Source of the DNA: Sorangium cellulosum
GTDB taxonomy: Bacteria; Myxococcota_A; Polyangia; Polyangiales; Polyangiaceae
NCBI RefSeq assembly: GCF_001589285.1
Contig: NZ_JEMA01000789.1
Span: 1 to 54,016 of the forward strand
Direction: 5' to 3'
DNA length: 54,016 nt
The notes beneath the pieces are model-generated. The model did no database searches and was not told where the DNA came from. It worked only from the letters and a program-made list of their open reading frames with translations. Shown here piece after piece: positions 38,096 to 46,185 of this stretch; the first letter of the stretch is position 1, and each line of letters starts with the position of its first letter. A program made the translations under genes and the position numbers.

Positions 38096-39862
38096 TCACG
38101 CCTGCTGCGGCGTGGCCTTGGTGCCCCCCGCCGCAGCGGCGAAGCGGGCCGAGGTGGAATTGAGGATACGGTGTCGCTCGACCGGCTCGAGGAGCCCGGC
38201 GATCATCGCCACGACCGCGGCGAACCCGCCGAGGGCCACGACGCCGTGGGTGATGTCGGCCACGACCTGGAGGCCGCCGCGGACCCCCGCGGGCGCCGAG
38301 TCGACCGCCAGGATCACCACGCCGGTCACCATCATGTTGACGATCGTGAGCGGCAGGAGCTTCGTCCACCCGAGCCGCATCACCTGGTCGTACCGGAAGC
38401 GCGGCAGCGTCCAGCGGAAGAAGACCTGCACCCACGTCATGAGGATCGTCTTCCCGAAGAACGCGAGGAAGTACGTCAGGCTCACGGCGAAGTGGGTCAT
38501 CTTGTACTGGAACAGCGTCGTCTCGCCGATGACGATGTTGATGCCGTCGCGGTCCAGGAACGGCAGGTGGTAGCCGCCGAAGAAGAGCGTCACGAGGAGC
38601 GCGCTCGACGTGATGAGCTCCACGTACTCGCCCGTCATGAACATGCCGAACTTCATCCCGGAGTACTCGACGAAGTAGCCGGCGACGATCTCGCTCTCCC
38701 CCTCGGGCTGATCGAACGGGATGCGCTTCGTCTCGGCCGCGAGCGCCGCGAGGAACAGGAAGAACGCGACCGGCTGGACGAAGATCCCCCACGCGTGCTC
38801 GGCCTGCCACTGCACCATGTCGCCGAGCCGGACGCTGCTGTAGATCATGAAGAGCCCGACGACGCTGAGGCCCATCGCGACCTCGTAGCTGACCATCTGG
38901 CTCGCGGCGCGCAGGCCGCCGAGCAGCGAGAACTTGTTGTCGCTCGCCCAGCCCGCGAGCGCGGCGCCGATGATGCCCGTGCCCGCCATCGCGAAGATGT
39001 AGAGGATGCCGACGTTGAGGTCGGCGACCTGCAGGTTCACGACGTGGCCGTTGCACGTGAACGCCTGGTCCACCGTGCGCTTGAGGAGCGGGAGGTCGCC
39101 GAAGCCGAAGACCCGGTCGCCGTTGTCCTCGAAGCAGAGCTTGTCGCCGAAGGGGATGACCGCGAACGTCACCAGCGCCGGGAACATCGCGAGCAGCGGC
39201 GCGAGCGAGTGGAGGAGCCGGTCGGCGTTCTTCGGGATGAAGTCCTCCTTCCAGATCATCTTGATCGCGTCCGCGGCCGCGTGGAGCGTGCCGAGGAGGC
39301 GCAGCGGCACCGTGCCGTCGGGCACGCGCAGCGCCGTGGTGCCGCCCGCCAGGACGAGCAGCGCGCCGAGCAGCACGCACGCGACCCGCGCGGCGGTCGG
39401 CGCCGCCGAGAGCGGGACCGCCTGCGTGACGAAGAAGGCGAGCACGTGGGCCATGACGCCGGCGTAGAAGACGTTGCGGGGGTCGAACCTGGCGAGCAGC
39501 TCCTCGAGCGCGTTGCTCGGGCCGCCGCGGCGGGCCGACGCGCAGATCACGAGCAGGCTGAGCCAGGCCACGAAGACGGCGAACTGCGCGGCGATCACCA
39601 GCGTCTCGACGGCGCCGGGCACCGACATCGGGCGCGTCGCCGTGAACACGGCGAGCGCGCCGAGCGCCGCCGGAGGCAGGAACACGACGCCGCGCGCGAG
39701 CATCGACGGCAGGTAGACGACCGCGCGGTTCGGGCCGACGCGGTCCTGCACCATCGCGCCCTGGCGCCGGTCGGCCCAGGTCGCGATCGCCGCCATGTTC
39801 AGCAGGAACATGACGACGATGAGGATCTTCACGATCGCGAGAACGAGCTCGACGAGTGTCAT
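38096..39862 (-). CDS. nuoH: NADH-quinone oxidoreductase subunit H (long form)
   Basis: 588 residues, clearly longer than the usual 320-420 of NuoH. Family motifs include 'ATWADRRQGAMVQDRVGPNR' near the N-terminus, 'DAIKMIWKEDFIPKNADRLL', 'GIIGAALAGWASDNKFSLLG', 'AASQMVSYEVAMGLSVVGLF' and 'ETKRIPFDQPEGESEIVAGY' (the quinone-site loop). Extra length is in two places: a hydrophobic block at about 60-170 and a soluble loop (about 215-270 with 'LCFEDNGDRVFGFGDLP'). At least ten membrane segments are visible. It forms the membrane arm foot where quinone enters. Its start overlaps the nuoG stop (ATGA), indicating coupling. Confidence 0.95.
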   Translation of the reverse strand: MTLVELVLAIVKILIVVMFLLNMAAIATWADRRQGAMVQDRVGPNRAVVYLPSMLARGVVFLPPAALGALAVFTATRPMSVPGAVETLVIAAQFAVFVAWLSLLVICASARRGGPSNALEELLARFDPRNVFYAGVMAHVLAFFVTQAVPLSAAPTAARVACVLLGALLVLAGGTTALRVPDGTVPLRLLGTLHAAADAIKMIWKEDFIPKNADRLLHSLAPLLAMFPALVTFAVIPFGDKLCFEDNGDRVFGFGDLPLLKRTVDQAFTCNGHVVNLQVADLNVGILYIFAMAGTGIIGAALAGWASDNKFSLLGGLRAASQMVSYEVAMGLSVVGLFMIYSSVRLGDMVQWQAEHAWGIFVQPVAFFLFLAALAAETKRIPFDQPEGESEIVAGYFVEYSGMKFGMFMTGEYVELITSSALLVTLFFGGYHLPFLDRDGINIVIGETTLFQYKMTHFAVSLTYFLAFFGKTILMTWVQVFFRWTLPRFRYDQVMRLGWTKLLPLTIVNMMVTGVVILAVDSAPAGVRGGLQVVADITHGVVALGGFAAVVAMIAGLLEPVERHRILNSTSARFAAAAGGTKATPQQA

Positions 39863-41559
39863 GCCGTGGCCTCCGTCTTCTTCGGCTCAACCCGCGACCC
39901 GTCGGCGATCGCTGTCGCCGCCGCCGCGGCGTGCGCGGGCGGCGCGGCGCCGATCACCGCCTCGGGCGCGGCTGCCCCGCCGGCGACAGCGCCGGGCGGC
40001 ATCGCGCGGCGGAGCTCGGCGAGGGTCTTCCACCCGGTCGCGTACCCGAGCGTGCGCCCGAGCCGACCGATGAGCTCCCAGGCCGGACGCGCGTCGCCGT
40101 GCGGGAGCAGCGCCCGCTCGCTCCGCTGCGCCAGGCCCTTCCGGTTCACGTACGTCCCCTCGGCCTCGGCCCACGAGCACGCCGGCAGCGACACGCGCGC
40201 CGCCTTCGCCAGCGGCCCCTCGTGGGCGGTGATCGTCACCACCCCCTTGAGCCGCGACAGCGCCCGCTGCGCCTCGACAGCGTCGACCTCGAGGTCCGAC
40301 CCGAGCGCGACGACGTACGCGTACTGCCCCGACGCGATCCCCTGGAGCAGCTCCGCGACCGGGCGCGGCGGGGTCGCCGCCGCGATCTGCACGGCGCCGC
40401 GGGTGTTCGGGTTCTTGTCCTCGCTGATCAGGATGTCGTCGCCCTGGCCGAGCGGCTTGCCCGACACGAAGAAGTCGGTCGCGCCGAGGTACGTCGTCGC
40501 GAGGTGGTAGAGCGCGAAGTTGTCCTCGTTCGAGTGCTGGGCCGACAGGACGATCGCCACCTTCGCCGGGTCGTCGGCGTGGCCGCTGAGCTGCTCCTTG
40601 GCCGCGGCGAGCGCGTCCTCGATGCTCGCGTCGTCGTTGCCGACGAGCGCCGTGAGCAGCCGCCCCTCGACCGCGTGCCGGTACGAGAGCATCCCCTCGT
40701 CGCACATCCAGTACGTGTTGACCGCCATGTTCTCGCGCGGGCGGTGCCGGTACGGCGTGTTGTTGCGCGGATCGTAGTCGAGGTACGCGTTGCACCCCGT
40801 CGCGCAGCCCTGGCAGACCGTGCGGGCGCTGCGGAGGAACCAGACGCGCGCCTTGAACCGGAAGTCGCGCGAGGTGAGCGCGCCGACCGGGCAGACGTGC
40901 TCGGTCATCAGCGTGTAGTTGTGGTCGAGCTCGCGCCCCGGCGAGACAGTGATCTCCCCGAGGTTGCCGCGCTCGCGGACGGAGAGCACCGGGTCGCGGG
41001 CGAGCTCGTTGCAGACGCGGATGCAGCGCGTGCAGACGATGCAGCGCTCGGCGTCGTAGACGATGGTCGGCCCGAAGGTGACCGCCTTCGGCTTGTGCAC
41101 CGGCTCCTGCTGCATGCGCTTGCCCTTGCGCTGGTGCTCGAGCCAGTAGTCCTGGAGGCGGCACTCGCCGGCCTGGTCGCAGATCGGGCAGTCGACCGGG
41201 TGGTTCAGGAGCAGGAGCTCCTGCACCGCCGAGCGCGCCTCGGACACGTGGTCGCTGCTCTCGGACAGCACCTCCATGCCGGTCGCGCACGCCATCTGGC
41301 AGGCCGGCTGGAGCTTCGGCTTCGCCGCCGGCACGTAGTCCTGCTTGGCCGGGTCCCAGCGGAGGATGTCGAGGCTCATCGCCGGGCGACCCGGCGGCGG
41401 GAGCACCTCGACCAGGCACATCCGGCAGTTGGCGGCGACGCTGAGGCCGGGGTGCCAGCAGTAGTGGGGGATGTCGATCCCGGCGCGGTGCGCCGCCCGG
41501 ATGATCGTGTCACCGCTCTCGAAGGGGATCTCCCTTCCGTCGATCTTGATCGTAGGCAT
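39859..41559 (-). CDS. nuoG: NADH-quinone oxidoreductase subunit G
   Basis: 566 residues. N-terminal 2Fe-2S domain: 'YCWHPGLSVAANCRMCLVE' plus 'PACQMACATGMEV'; then the His/Cys site ('HPVDCPICDQAGECRLQDYW') for N5; a two-Cys-cluster segment 'CIVCTRCIRVCNE' and 'EHVCPVGALTSRDFR' for N4; and in the molybdopterin-like domain 'VCQGCATGCNAYLDYD' with a later Cys ('YWMCDEG') for the extra N7 cluster. The C-terminal part is shorter than in E. coli NuoG (908). No Mo site is expected. It carries electrons from NuoF towards NuoI; nuoE and nuoF are not next to it. Confidence 0.97.
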   Translation of the reverse strand: MPTIKIDGREIPFESGDTIIRAAHRAGIDIPHYCWHPGLSVAANCRMCLVEVLPPPGRPAMSLDILRWDPAKQDYVPAAKPKLQPACQMACATGMEVLSESSDHVSEARSAVQELLLLNHPVDCPICDQAGECRLQDYWLEHQRKGKRMQQEPVHKPKAVTFGPTIVYDAERCIVCTRCIRVCNELARDPVLSVRERGNLGEITVSPGRELDHNYTLMTEHVCPVGALTSRDFRFKARVWFLRSARTVCQGCATGCNAYLDYDPRNNTPYRHRPRENMAVNTYWMCDEGMLSYRHAVEGRLLTALVGNDDASIEDALAAAKEQLSGHADDPAKVAIVLSAQHSNEDNFALYHLATTYLGATDFFVSGKPLGQGDDILISEDKNPNTRGAVQIAAATPPRPVAELLQGIASGQYAYVVALGSDLEVDAVEAQRALSRLKGVVTITAHEGPLAKAARVSLPACSWAEAEGTYVNRKGLAQRSERALLPHGDARPAWELIGRLGRTLGYATGWKTLAELRRAMPPGAVAGGAAAPEAVIGAAPPAHAAAAATAIADGSRVEPKKTEATA

Positions 41560-41638
41560 CGTGATCTCGATTCCAGGCGGGGCCGCGCAGGGCCCCCGCT
41601 TCCTTAGCTCGATGACGGGAGCGCTCCTCTCGCCGTCG

Positions 41639-42853
41639 CTAGTGGTCGCACTCCCCGCCGATCATGTTGAGCGAGCCGAACGTCGGCACGACGTCCGGGA
41701 TCATCAGCCCGGTGATGAGCTGGGAGAGCCCCTGCGTGGTGGCGAAGCACGGCGGGCGGATGCGGACGCGGTAGGGCGTGCCGCTGCCGTCGGACACCAG
41801 GTAGAAGCCGAGCTCGCCGTTGCCGGCCTCGGTGTACGAGTAGCACTCGCCGGCGGGCACCTTGATGCCCTCCATGACGATCTTGAAGTGCTGGATGGTC
41901 GCCTCGATGGTCGTGTAGACCTCCTCCTTCGGCGGCAGCACGACGCGCGGATCGTCGATGTTGATCGGCCCCTCGTCGGGCATCTGGTCGAGCGCCTGCT
42001 CGATGATCCTCGCCGCCTGGCGGATCTCCTCCTGGCGGCACATGAACCGATCGTAGTTGTCGCCCCGCGTGCCGACCGGCACGTCGAACTCGAACCGGTC
42101 GTAGACCATGTACGGGTTCGCGCGGCGCACGTCGTACGGCACGCCGGTGGCCCGGAGGACGACGCCGGTCCAGCCGAGCGCGAGCGCGTCCTCCTTCGAG
42201 ATCACGCCGATGCCGTCGAGGCGATCGAGGAAGATGCGGTTCTTGAGGATGAGCTTCTCGGAGTCGCTCACGAGCGTGAGCACGCGCGCGAGGCCCGACC
42301 GCACCATCGACTTGAAGTCGGGCGTGGGCGGCCGCGCCATGCCGCCGACGCGGCCGAAGCTGTGCGTCAGGCGCGCGCCGGTCTCCTCCTCGAAGATCTC
42401 CCAGAAGATCTCTCGCGCGCGGCACAGGTAGAGGAACGGCGTGAACGCGCCGAGCTCCATGCTCATGGCGCCGCTGCAGATCATGTGATCGCAGATCCGC
42501 GCCATCTCGCCGAGGATCACGCGGTAGTACTGGCAGCGCTCGGGCACCGTGACGCCGAGCATCTTCTCGACCGCCAGCGCGAAGCCGACGTTGTTGAGCA
42601 TCGGCGAGACGTAGTTGAGCCGGTCGACGTACGGGAAGACCTGCGTCCACGTGCCGCGCTCGCACATCTTCTCGAAGCCGCGGTGCAGGTAGCCGATCTG
42701 CACGTCGGCCTTGTTGATCGTCTCGCCCGAGAGCTCGAGCACGATCCGCACCGTGCCGTGCATCGCCGGGTGCGAGGGCCCCATGTTGAGGAGCATCGGC
42801 TCGCTCGGCAGATCGAGGTGGGCCTCGTCGAGATCGCGATCCAGGGGTTCCAT
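41639..42853 (-). CDS. nuoD: NADH-quinone oxidoreductase subunit D
   Basis: 404 residues, standard for NuoD. Signature 'MLLNMGPSHPAMHGTVRIVL' lies near the start, then 'VQIGYLHRGFEKMCERGTW' and 'CDHMICSGAMSMELGAF'; the C-terminus reads 'MIPDVVPTFGSLNMIGGECD' (the residual [NiFe]-hydrogenase-like end, without the Ni-binding Cys pair). The His of 'GPSHPAMHG' lines the quinone pocket at the NuoD/NuoB interface. nuoC ends 3 bp before the start, hence coupled translation. A separate nuoC and nuoD (not fused) is the ancestral arrangement. Confidence 0.98.
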   Translation of the reverse strand: MEPLDRDLDEAHLDLPSEPMLLNMGPSHPAMHGTVRIVLELSGETINKADVQIGYLHRGFEKMCERGTWTQVFPYVDRLNYVSPMLNNVGFALAVEKMLGVTVPERCQYYRVILGEMARICDHMICSGAMSMELGAFTPFLYLCRAREIFWEIFEEETGARLTHSFGRVGGMARPPTPDFKSMVRSGLARVLTLVSDSEKLILKNRIFLDRLDGIGVISKEDALALGWTGVVLRATGVPYDVRRANPYMVYDRFEFDVPVGTRGDNYDRFMCRQEEIRQAARIIEQALDQMPDEGPINIDDPRVVLPPKEEVYTTIEATIQHFKIVMEGIKVPAGECYSYTEAGNGELGFYLVSDGSGTPYRVRIRPPCFATTQGLSQLITGLMIPDVVPTFGSLNMIGGECDH

Positions 42854-42856
42854 CGT

Positions 42857-43537
42857 TCAGCTTCGCTCCTGCAGCGCACCCACGCCGATGCCCTGCGGTT
42901 TGCCCTTGTCCGAGGCCTCGTCCCCGCCGGTCGACTCGAGCGACGTCCCCGTGCCGGGGTTGTGCAGCGCGAAGTCGTGGGTCTGGCGGCCGAAGCTCAT
43001 GCCCTCGTCGGGGCCGAACGGCGGCAGCTTGCCGATGTTCGGCACCTCCCGGAACGGGATGAGCGGCTGGATCCGGTTGGCCGGGTAGTCCTTTCGCAGC
43101 GGGTGCCCCTCGAACTCCGGGTACATCAGGATGCGCCGGAGGTCGGGGTGCCCGCGGAAGACGATGCCGAGCAGGTCGTAACACTCGCGCTCGAACCAGT
43201 CCGCGCCCTTCCACACCGGGACGATCGAGTCGATCTCGGCGCCGTTGCCCTCCTCGTCGCCCACGCGCGCCTTGATGCGGATACGGTGGTTCCGCTCGAA
43301 CGAGCGCAGGTGGCAGACGACCTCGAAGCGGGGCACGTCGCCGCGCCAGAGGTAGTCGACCGCCGTGAGGTCGACGAACATGTTCATCAGCGTCCGCGGG
43401 TCGTTGCGGAGGAACAGGGCGACGTCGCGCCACGCGGCCGGGTCGATCACCGCCGTGTCGTCGCCGAACTGCGAGTGCGTCTCCAGGACGGCGCCCGGGA
43501 ACTGCGCCGTGAGGATCTCGAGGACCTTCTTGCTCAT
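42857..43537 (-). CDS. nuoC: NADH-quinone oxidoreductase subunit C
   Basis: 226 residues from ATG 43537, whose ATGA overlaps the nuoB stop. Family motif 'ERECYDLLGIVFRGHPDLRR' followed by 'ILMYPEFEGHPLRKDYPAN' is the hallmark of the 30-kDa subunit; the domain fills residues about 30-175. The C-terminal 50 residues ('RQTHDFALHNPGTGTSLEST' and a Gly/Asp tail) are an extension beyond the normal end. It is a peripheral-arm subunit with no cofactor, packing beside NuoD and NuoI. Confidence 0.97.
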   Translation of the reverse strand: MSKKVLEILTAQFPGAVLETHSQFGDDTAVIDPAAWRDVALFLRNDPRTLMNMFVDLTAVDYLWRGDVPRFEVVCHLRSFERNHRIRIKARVGDEEGNGAEIDSIVPVWKGADWFERECYDLLGIVFRGHPDLRRILMYPEFEGHPLRKDYPANRIQPLIPFREVPNIGKLPPFGPDEGMSFGRQTHDFALHNPGTGTSLESTGGDEASDKGKPQGIGVGALQERS

Positions 43538-44118
43538 GGCTGGCTCCGCTCCTTGCGCTGGAGGGTGACGAGGCGCTCCGCTGTCTGCGCGGGGTCCTCG
43601 CGCGGCTTGACGATCGCCGGTGTGCGGTCGCCGCGCGCGATCTTGTCCTGGAGCAGCATGAGGCCGTCGAGCACCGCCTCGGGGCGCGGCGGACAGCCGG
43701 GCACGTAGACGTCGCAGGGGATGATCTTGTCGATGCCGGCGACGGTCGTGTAGTTGTCGTAGAAGCCGCCGCACGAGGCGCACGTGCCGAAGGCGAGCAC
43801 CCACTTCGGGTCCGCCATCTGCTCGTAGATGCGCCGGAGCGCGGGCGCCTGGCGCTGGCTGATGGTCCCCACGACCCAGAGCAGGTCGGCCTGGCGCGGC
43901 GAGAAGCGCGGCACCTCGGCGCCGAACCGCGCCATGTCGTAGCGCGGGCTCGCCATGGCCATGTATTCCATGCCGCAGCAGGCCGTCACGAACGGGTACT
44001 GGAACAGGGAGTACTTCTTCGCCCAGTTGAGCAGCGCGTCGAAGCGCGTGGTCGCGAACCCGTGCTCGGAGCCCTCCAGCACCCGCGTCGAGGGGCCTCC
44101 GCCGTTCATTTCTCCCAT
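43534..44118 (-). CDS. nuoB: NADH-quinone oxidoreductase subunit B
   Basis: 194 residues from ATG 44118 (AAGGGAG seven bases upstream) or 191 from ATG 44109 (ATGA overlap with the nuoA stop); I cannot decide, and both are consistent. Cluster N2 ligands: 'FVTACCGMEYMAMAS' (tandem Cys), 'FGTCASCGGFYDNYTTVAG' and 'YVPGCPPRPEAVLDGLM'. It passes electrons from N2 to quinone at the junction with NuoD. The 'YDMARFGAEVPRFSPRQADL' stretch is standard. Second gene of the operon. Confidence 0.97.
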   Translation of the reverse strand: MGEMNGGGPSTRVLEGSEHGFATTRFDALLNWAKKYSLFQYPFVTACCGMEYMAMASPRYDMARFGAEVPRFSPRQADLLWVVGTISQRQAPALRRIYEQMADPKWVLAFGTCASCGGFYDNYTTVAGIDKIIPCDVYVPGCPPRPEAVLDGLMLLQDKIARGDRTPAIVKPREDPAQTAERLVTLQRKERSQP

Positions 44119-44462
44119 TCCAGAGCTCCCTTCTTCCACACGTACACGAGCGCGACGACGAGCAGCGCGATGAACGAGCTCATCGTCGCGAGGCCCGTCC
44201 ACCCGAGGGACCGGAACTGGACCGTCCACGGGTAGATGAGGACCGCCTCGATGTCGAACACGACAAAGAGGATCGCCGTCAGGTAGAACTTCACGCTCGG
44301 CTTGACGAACCGCCCGCCCGTCGAGTCGCTGCCGCACTCGTAGGGCATCATCTTCTCGACCGTCGGGTTCCTCGGGCCGAGCAGCGACGTCAGCGTGAAC
44401 ATGGCGAGCGCGATGACCGCGGCCACGAGAAACAGCAGGAACAAGGGGATGTAGGTGGCCAT
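44106..44462 (-). CDS. nuoA: NADH-quinone oxidoreductase subunit A
   Basis: 118 residues with three membrane segments (about 5-27, 62-82, 88-110). Typical signature 'MMPYECGSDSTGGRFVKPSV' (Cys in the loop between segments 1 and 2), then 'KFYLTAILFVVFDIEAVLIY' with the membrane-embedded acidic residues. First gene of the nuoABCDGHI operon; transcription starts about 177 bp upstream (promoter at 44646-44674). It helps form the quinone-site region of complex I. Confidence 0.98.
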   Translation of the reverse strand: MATYIPLFLLFLVAAVIALAMFTLTSLLGPRNPTVEKMMPYECGSDSTGGRFVKPSVKFYLTAILFVVFDIEAVLIYPWTVQFRSLGWTGLATMSSFIALLVVALVYVWKKGALEWEK

Positions 44463-44645
44463 CGAGAGAGCACTCCTACGGGTCGGACCCCTGGAGGGTC
44501 GACCGTCTCGCCGCAGCGCGCGGCTTCTCGGGCGAGACCTCAGGGCCCGCGGCCCCGAACCATGCAGTCCAAAAAGGTGAGAGCGACGCGGCGATGCTGG
44601 GTTGAAACAGCAAAAATCCGAGCGATCCCGGCTTAATCCGCGCCG

Positions 44646-44674
44646 GATCTAGTCGGCCGCCGCGGGGGTGTCAA
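44646..44674 (-). promoter_or_regulatory. Sigma-70-like promoter of the nuo operon
   Basis: On the minus strand TTGACA (44669-44674), a 17-bp spacer and TAGATC (44646-44651). The -35 is a perfect consensus and rare in this GC-rich DNA. It predicts a transcript start near 44639 and a 5' leader of about 177 nt before nuoA. Confidence 0.6.
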
Positions 44675-44718
44675 TGGAGGCGGTCCGTCAACCGGCGGGC
44701 AACCAGCGGGCCGCAATC

Positions 44719-45840
44719 CTAGGAGCGGTTCGCCGCGAGGACCAGCCCTCGCCACGCGGTGAGCGCCGTCCCCAGGCTGGCCTCGATCTCCCGGATCTCC
44801 TCCACCATCTCGACGTCCGGCACGCCGGCGCTCCGCGCCTCGCGGATGCAGGCGAGCGCGGCGACGAACTTCCTGCGATGCACGAACGCCCGCGCGAGGA
44901 GCGGCCAGATCTGCTTCGGCGGGGCGCCGAGGTTGGCGGCGCGCCGGAGGGGGCCGATGGCCTCGCCCGACCGCCCGTCTTCGAGCATGGCCTCGCCCAG
45001 CCGGCGGAAGATGTCGCCGGCCGCGGCCCCGTCGTGCGCGTACTGGACCGCGAGGCGCATGACCTCCTCGCCCTGGTGCTCCTCGCCGAGCTTGACGCAG
45101 GCGGTGCCGAGCAGGCCGAGCCCCTTGGCGATCAGGCTGCGGGCGTCCGGGGTGAGCATCTGCCCCTCGGGCGTGCGCAGGAAGATCGCGAGCGGCGCCG
45201 GCCAGGTGCCGAGGAGCTGGATCACCTTGGGGTAGTCGCCGCGCTGCGAGGCGACCTCGGCCTCGGCGACCTTGGTGAGGTCGATGGCGGAGCGCGCGCC
45301 GGCGGAGGCGCGCTCGAGCTCGTCGCGCACGTGCGAGCGGATGCGGGCGCGGAACTCGTTGAGCTCGTGGGTCTCCTCGATGCCGTCGCGCAGGAGAAGG
45401 AGGCGCGAGGTCTTCCCCTCGATGGAGAGCTTGCGGAGGCTGTAGCCGTAGAGCGGGGCGAGCAGCAGGTAGCGGACGCCGATGTGGAGCTGGATGCCCT
45501 CGAGATCGGTGTCGCGCTCGGGGGCCGTGGGCGTCGCGTCCTCGGTAAGGAGCGCCCCGACGAGCCGGTGGCGGAAATCCGCGAGCGTGAGGCGCTGGAC
45601 GTCGCCGTCGATCTCCTCCTCGCCCGGCGGCGCGATAACGAAGTCGACCAGCGTGTTGTCCGGGTTGCGGCGGTCGACGGTGAGCGCCGTGATGCGGGCG
45701 CCCGTAATCATCGAGAAGGCAAAGAACGCCTCGCCCACGATCTCGCAGAGCGCCTGGAAGCTGCCGATGCCGTCGCCTATGCGCTCGAACCAGCCGTCGG
45801 TCCGGACGGCATCGAGGGAGAACACGCGTTCCTTTGGCAT
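44719..45840 (-). CDS. Hypothetical protein with TPR-like C-terminal half
   Basis: 373 residues from ATG 45840 (MPKERVFSLDAVRTDGWFER); no strong ribosome binding site. Residues 1-170 form an alpha/beta region ('FFAFSMITGARITALTVDRR', 'HIGVRYLLLAPLYGYSLRKL', 'SRLLLLRDGIEETHELNEFR') that I do not recognise. Residues about 190-365 are helical pairs ('VASQRGDYPKVIQLLGTWPA', 'DIFRRLGEAMLEDGRSGEAI', 'FVHRRKFVAALACIREARSA') resembling tetratricopeptide repeats. No signal peptide, so cytosolic; probably a protein-protein interaction scaffold. It is upstream of the nuo promoter in the same direction and unrelated to it. Confidence 0.88.
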   Translation of the reverse strand: MPKERVFSLDAVRTDGWFERIGDGIGSFQALCEIVGEAFFAFSMITGARITALTVDRRNPDNTLVDFVIAPPGEEEIDGDVQRLTLADFRHRLVGALLTEDATPTAPERDTDLEGIQLHIGVRYLLLAPLYGYSLRKLSIEGKTSRLLLLRDGIEETHELNEFRARIRSHVRDELERASAGARSAIDLTKVAEAEVASQRGDYPKVIQLLGTWPAPLAIFLRTPEGQMLTPDARSLIAKGLGLLGTACVKLGEEHQGEEVMRLAVQYAHDGAAAGDIFRRLGEAMLEDGRSGEAIGPLRRAANLGAPPKQIWPLLARAFVHRRKFVAALACIREARSAGVPDVEMVEEIREIEASLGTALTAWRGLVLAANRS

Positions 45841-46185
45841 GGTTCGACCCGGATCACAGGGCCGCGTCCCGGAGGAAGGACGCGTAGCCCAGGGGGTGCG
45901 AGACTCGCACGGGCGCGCGCCGCCCTCAAGAAAACTCCTATCCTGCGCGCGTCGATGATCGAGCGCGCCGGCCATCCCCTGGCGCCGCCCGCCATCCATC
46001 GCGCCACGCTCGTCCACCTGCCCCCACGCACCCCGCCGACGCCGCAGCGGCCGACCCGGCACAGCCCGGCGCGCCGCGCGCCCAGGACCGAGCCGCCGGC
46101 CCGCCGGCGCTGTCGCGACGCGCGCAGCAGCGCCGCACTTCTACACGTGCACCAGACCGGCCGCCCTTCTGCGCGCCGCTCTACG
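45841..46185. other. Intergenic stretch, nothing recognised
   Basis: These 345 bp between the end of the first large lipoprotein gene and the start of the TPR-like gene hold no supported gene, repeat or T-run terminator. Only chance frames from base composition were seen. Confidence 0.5.
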
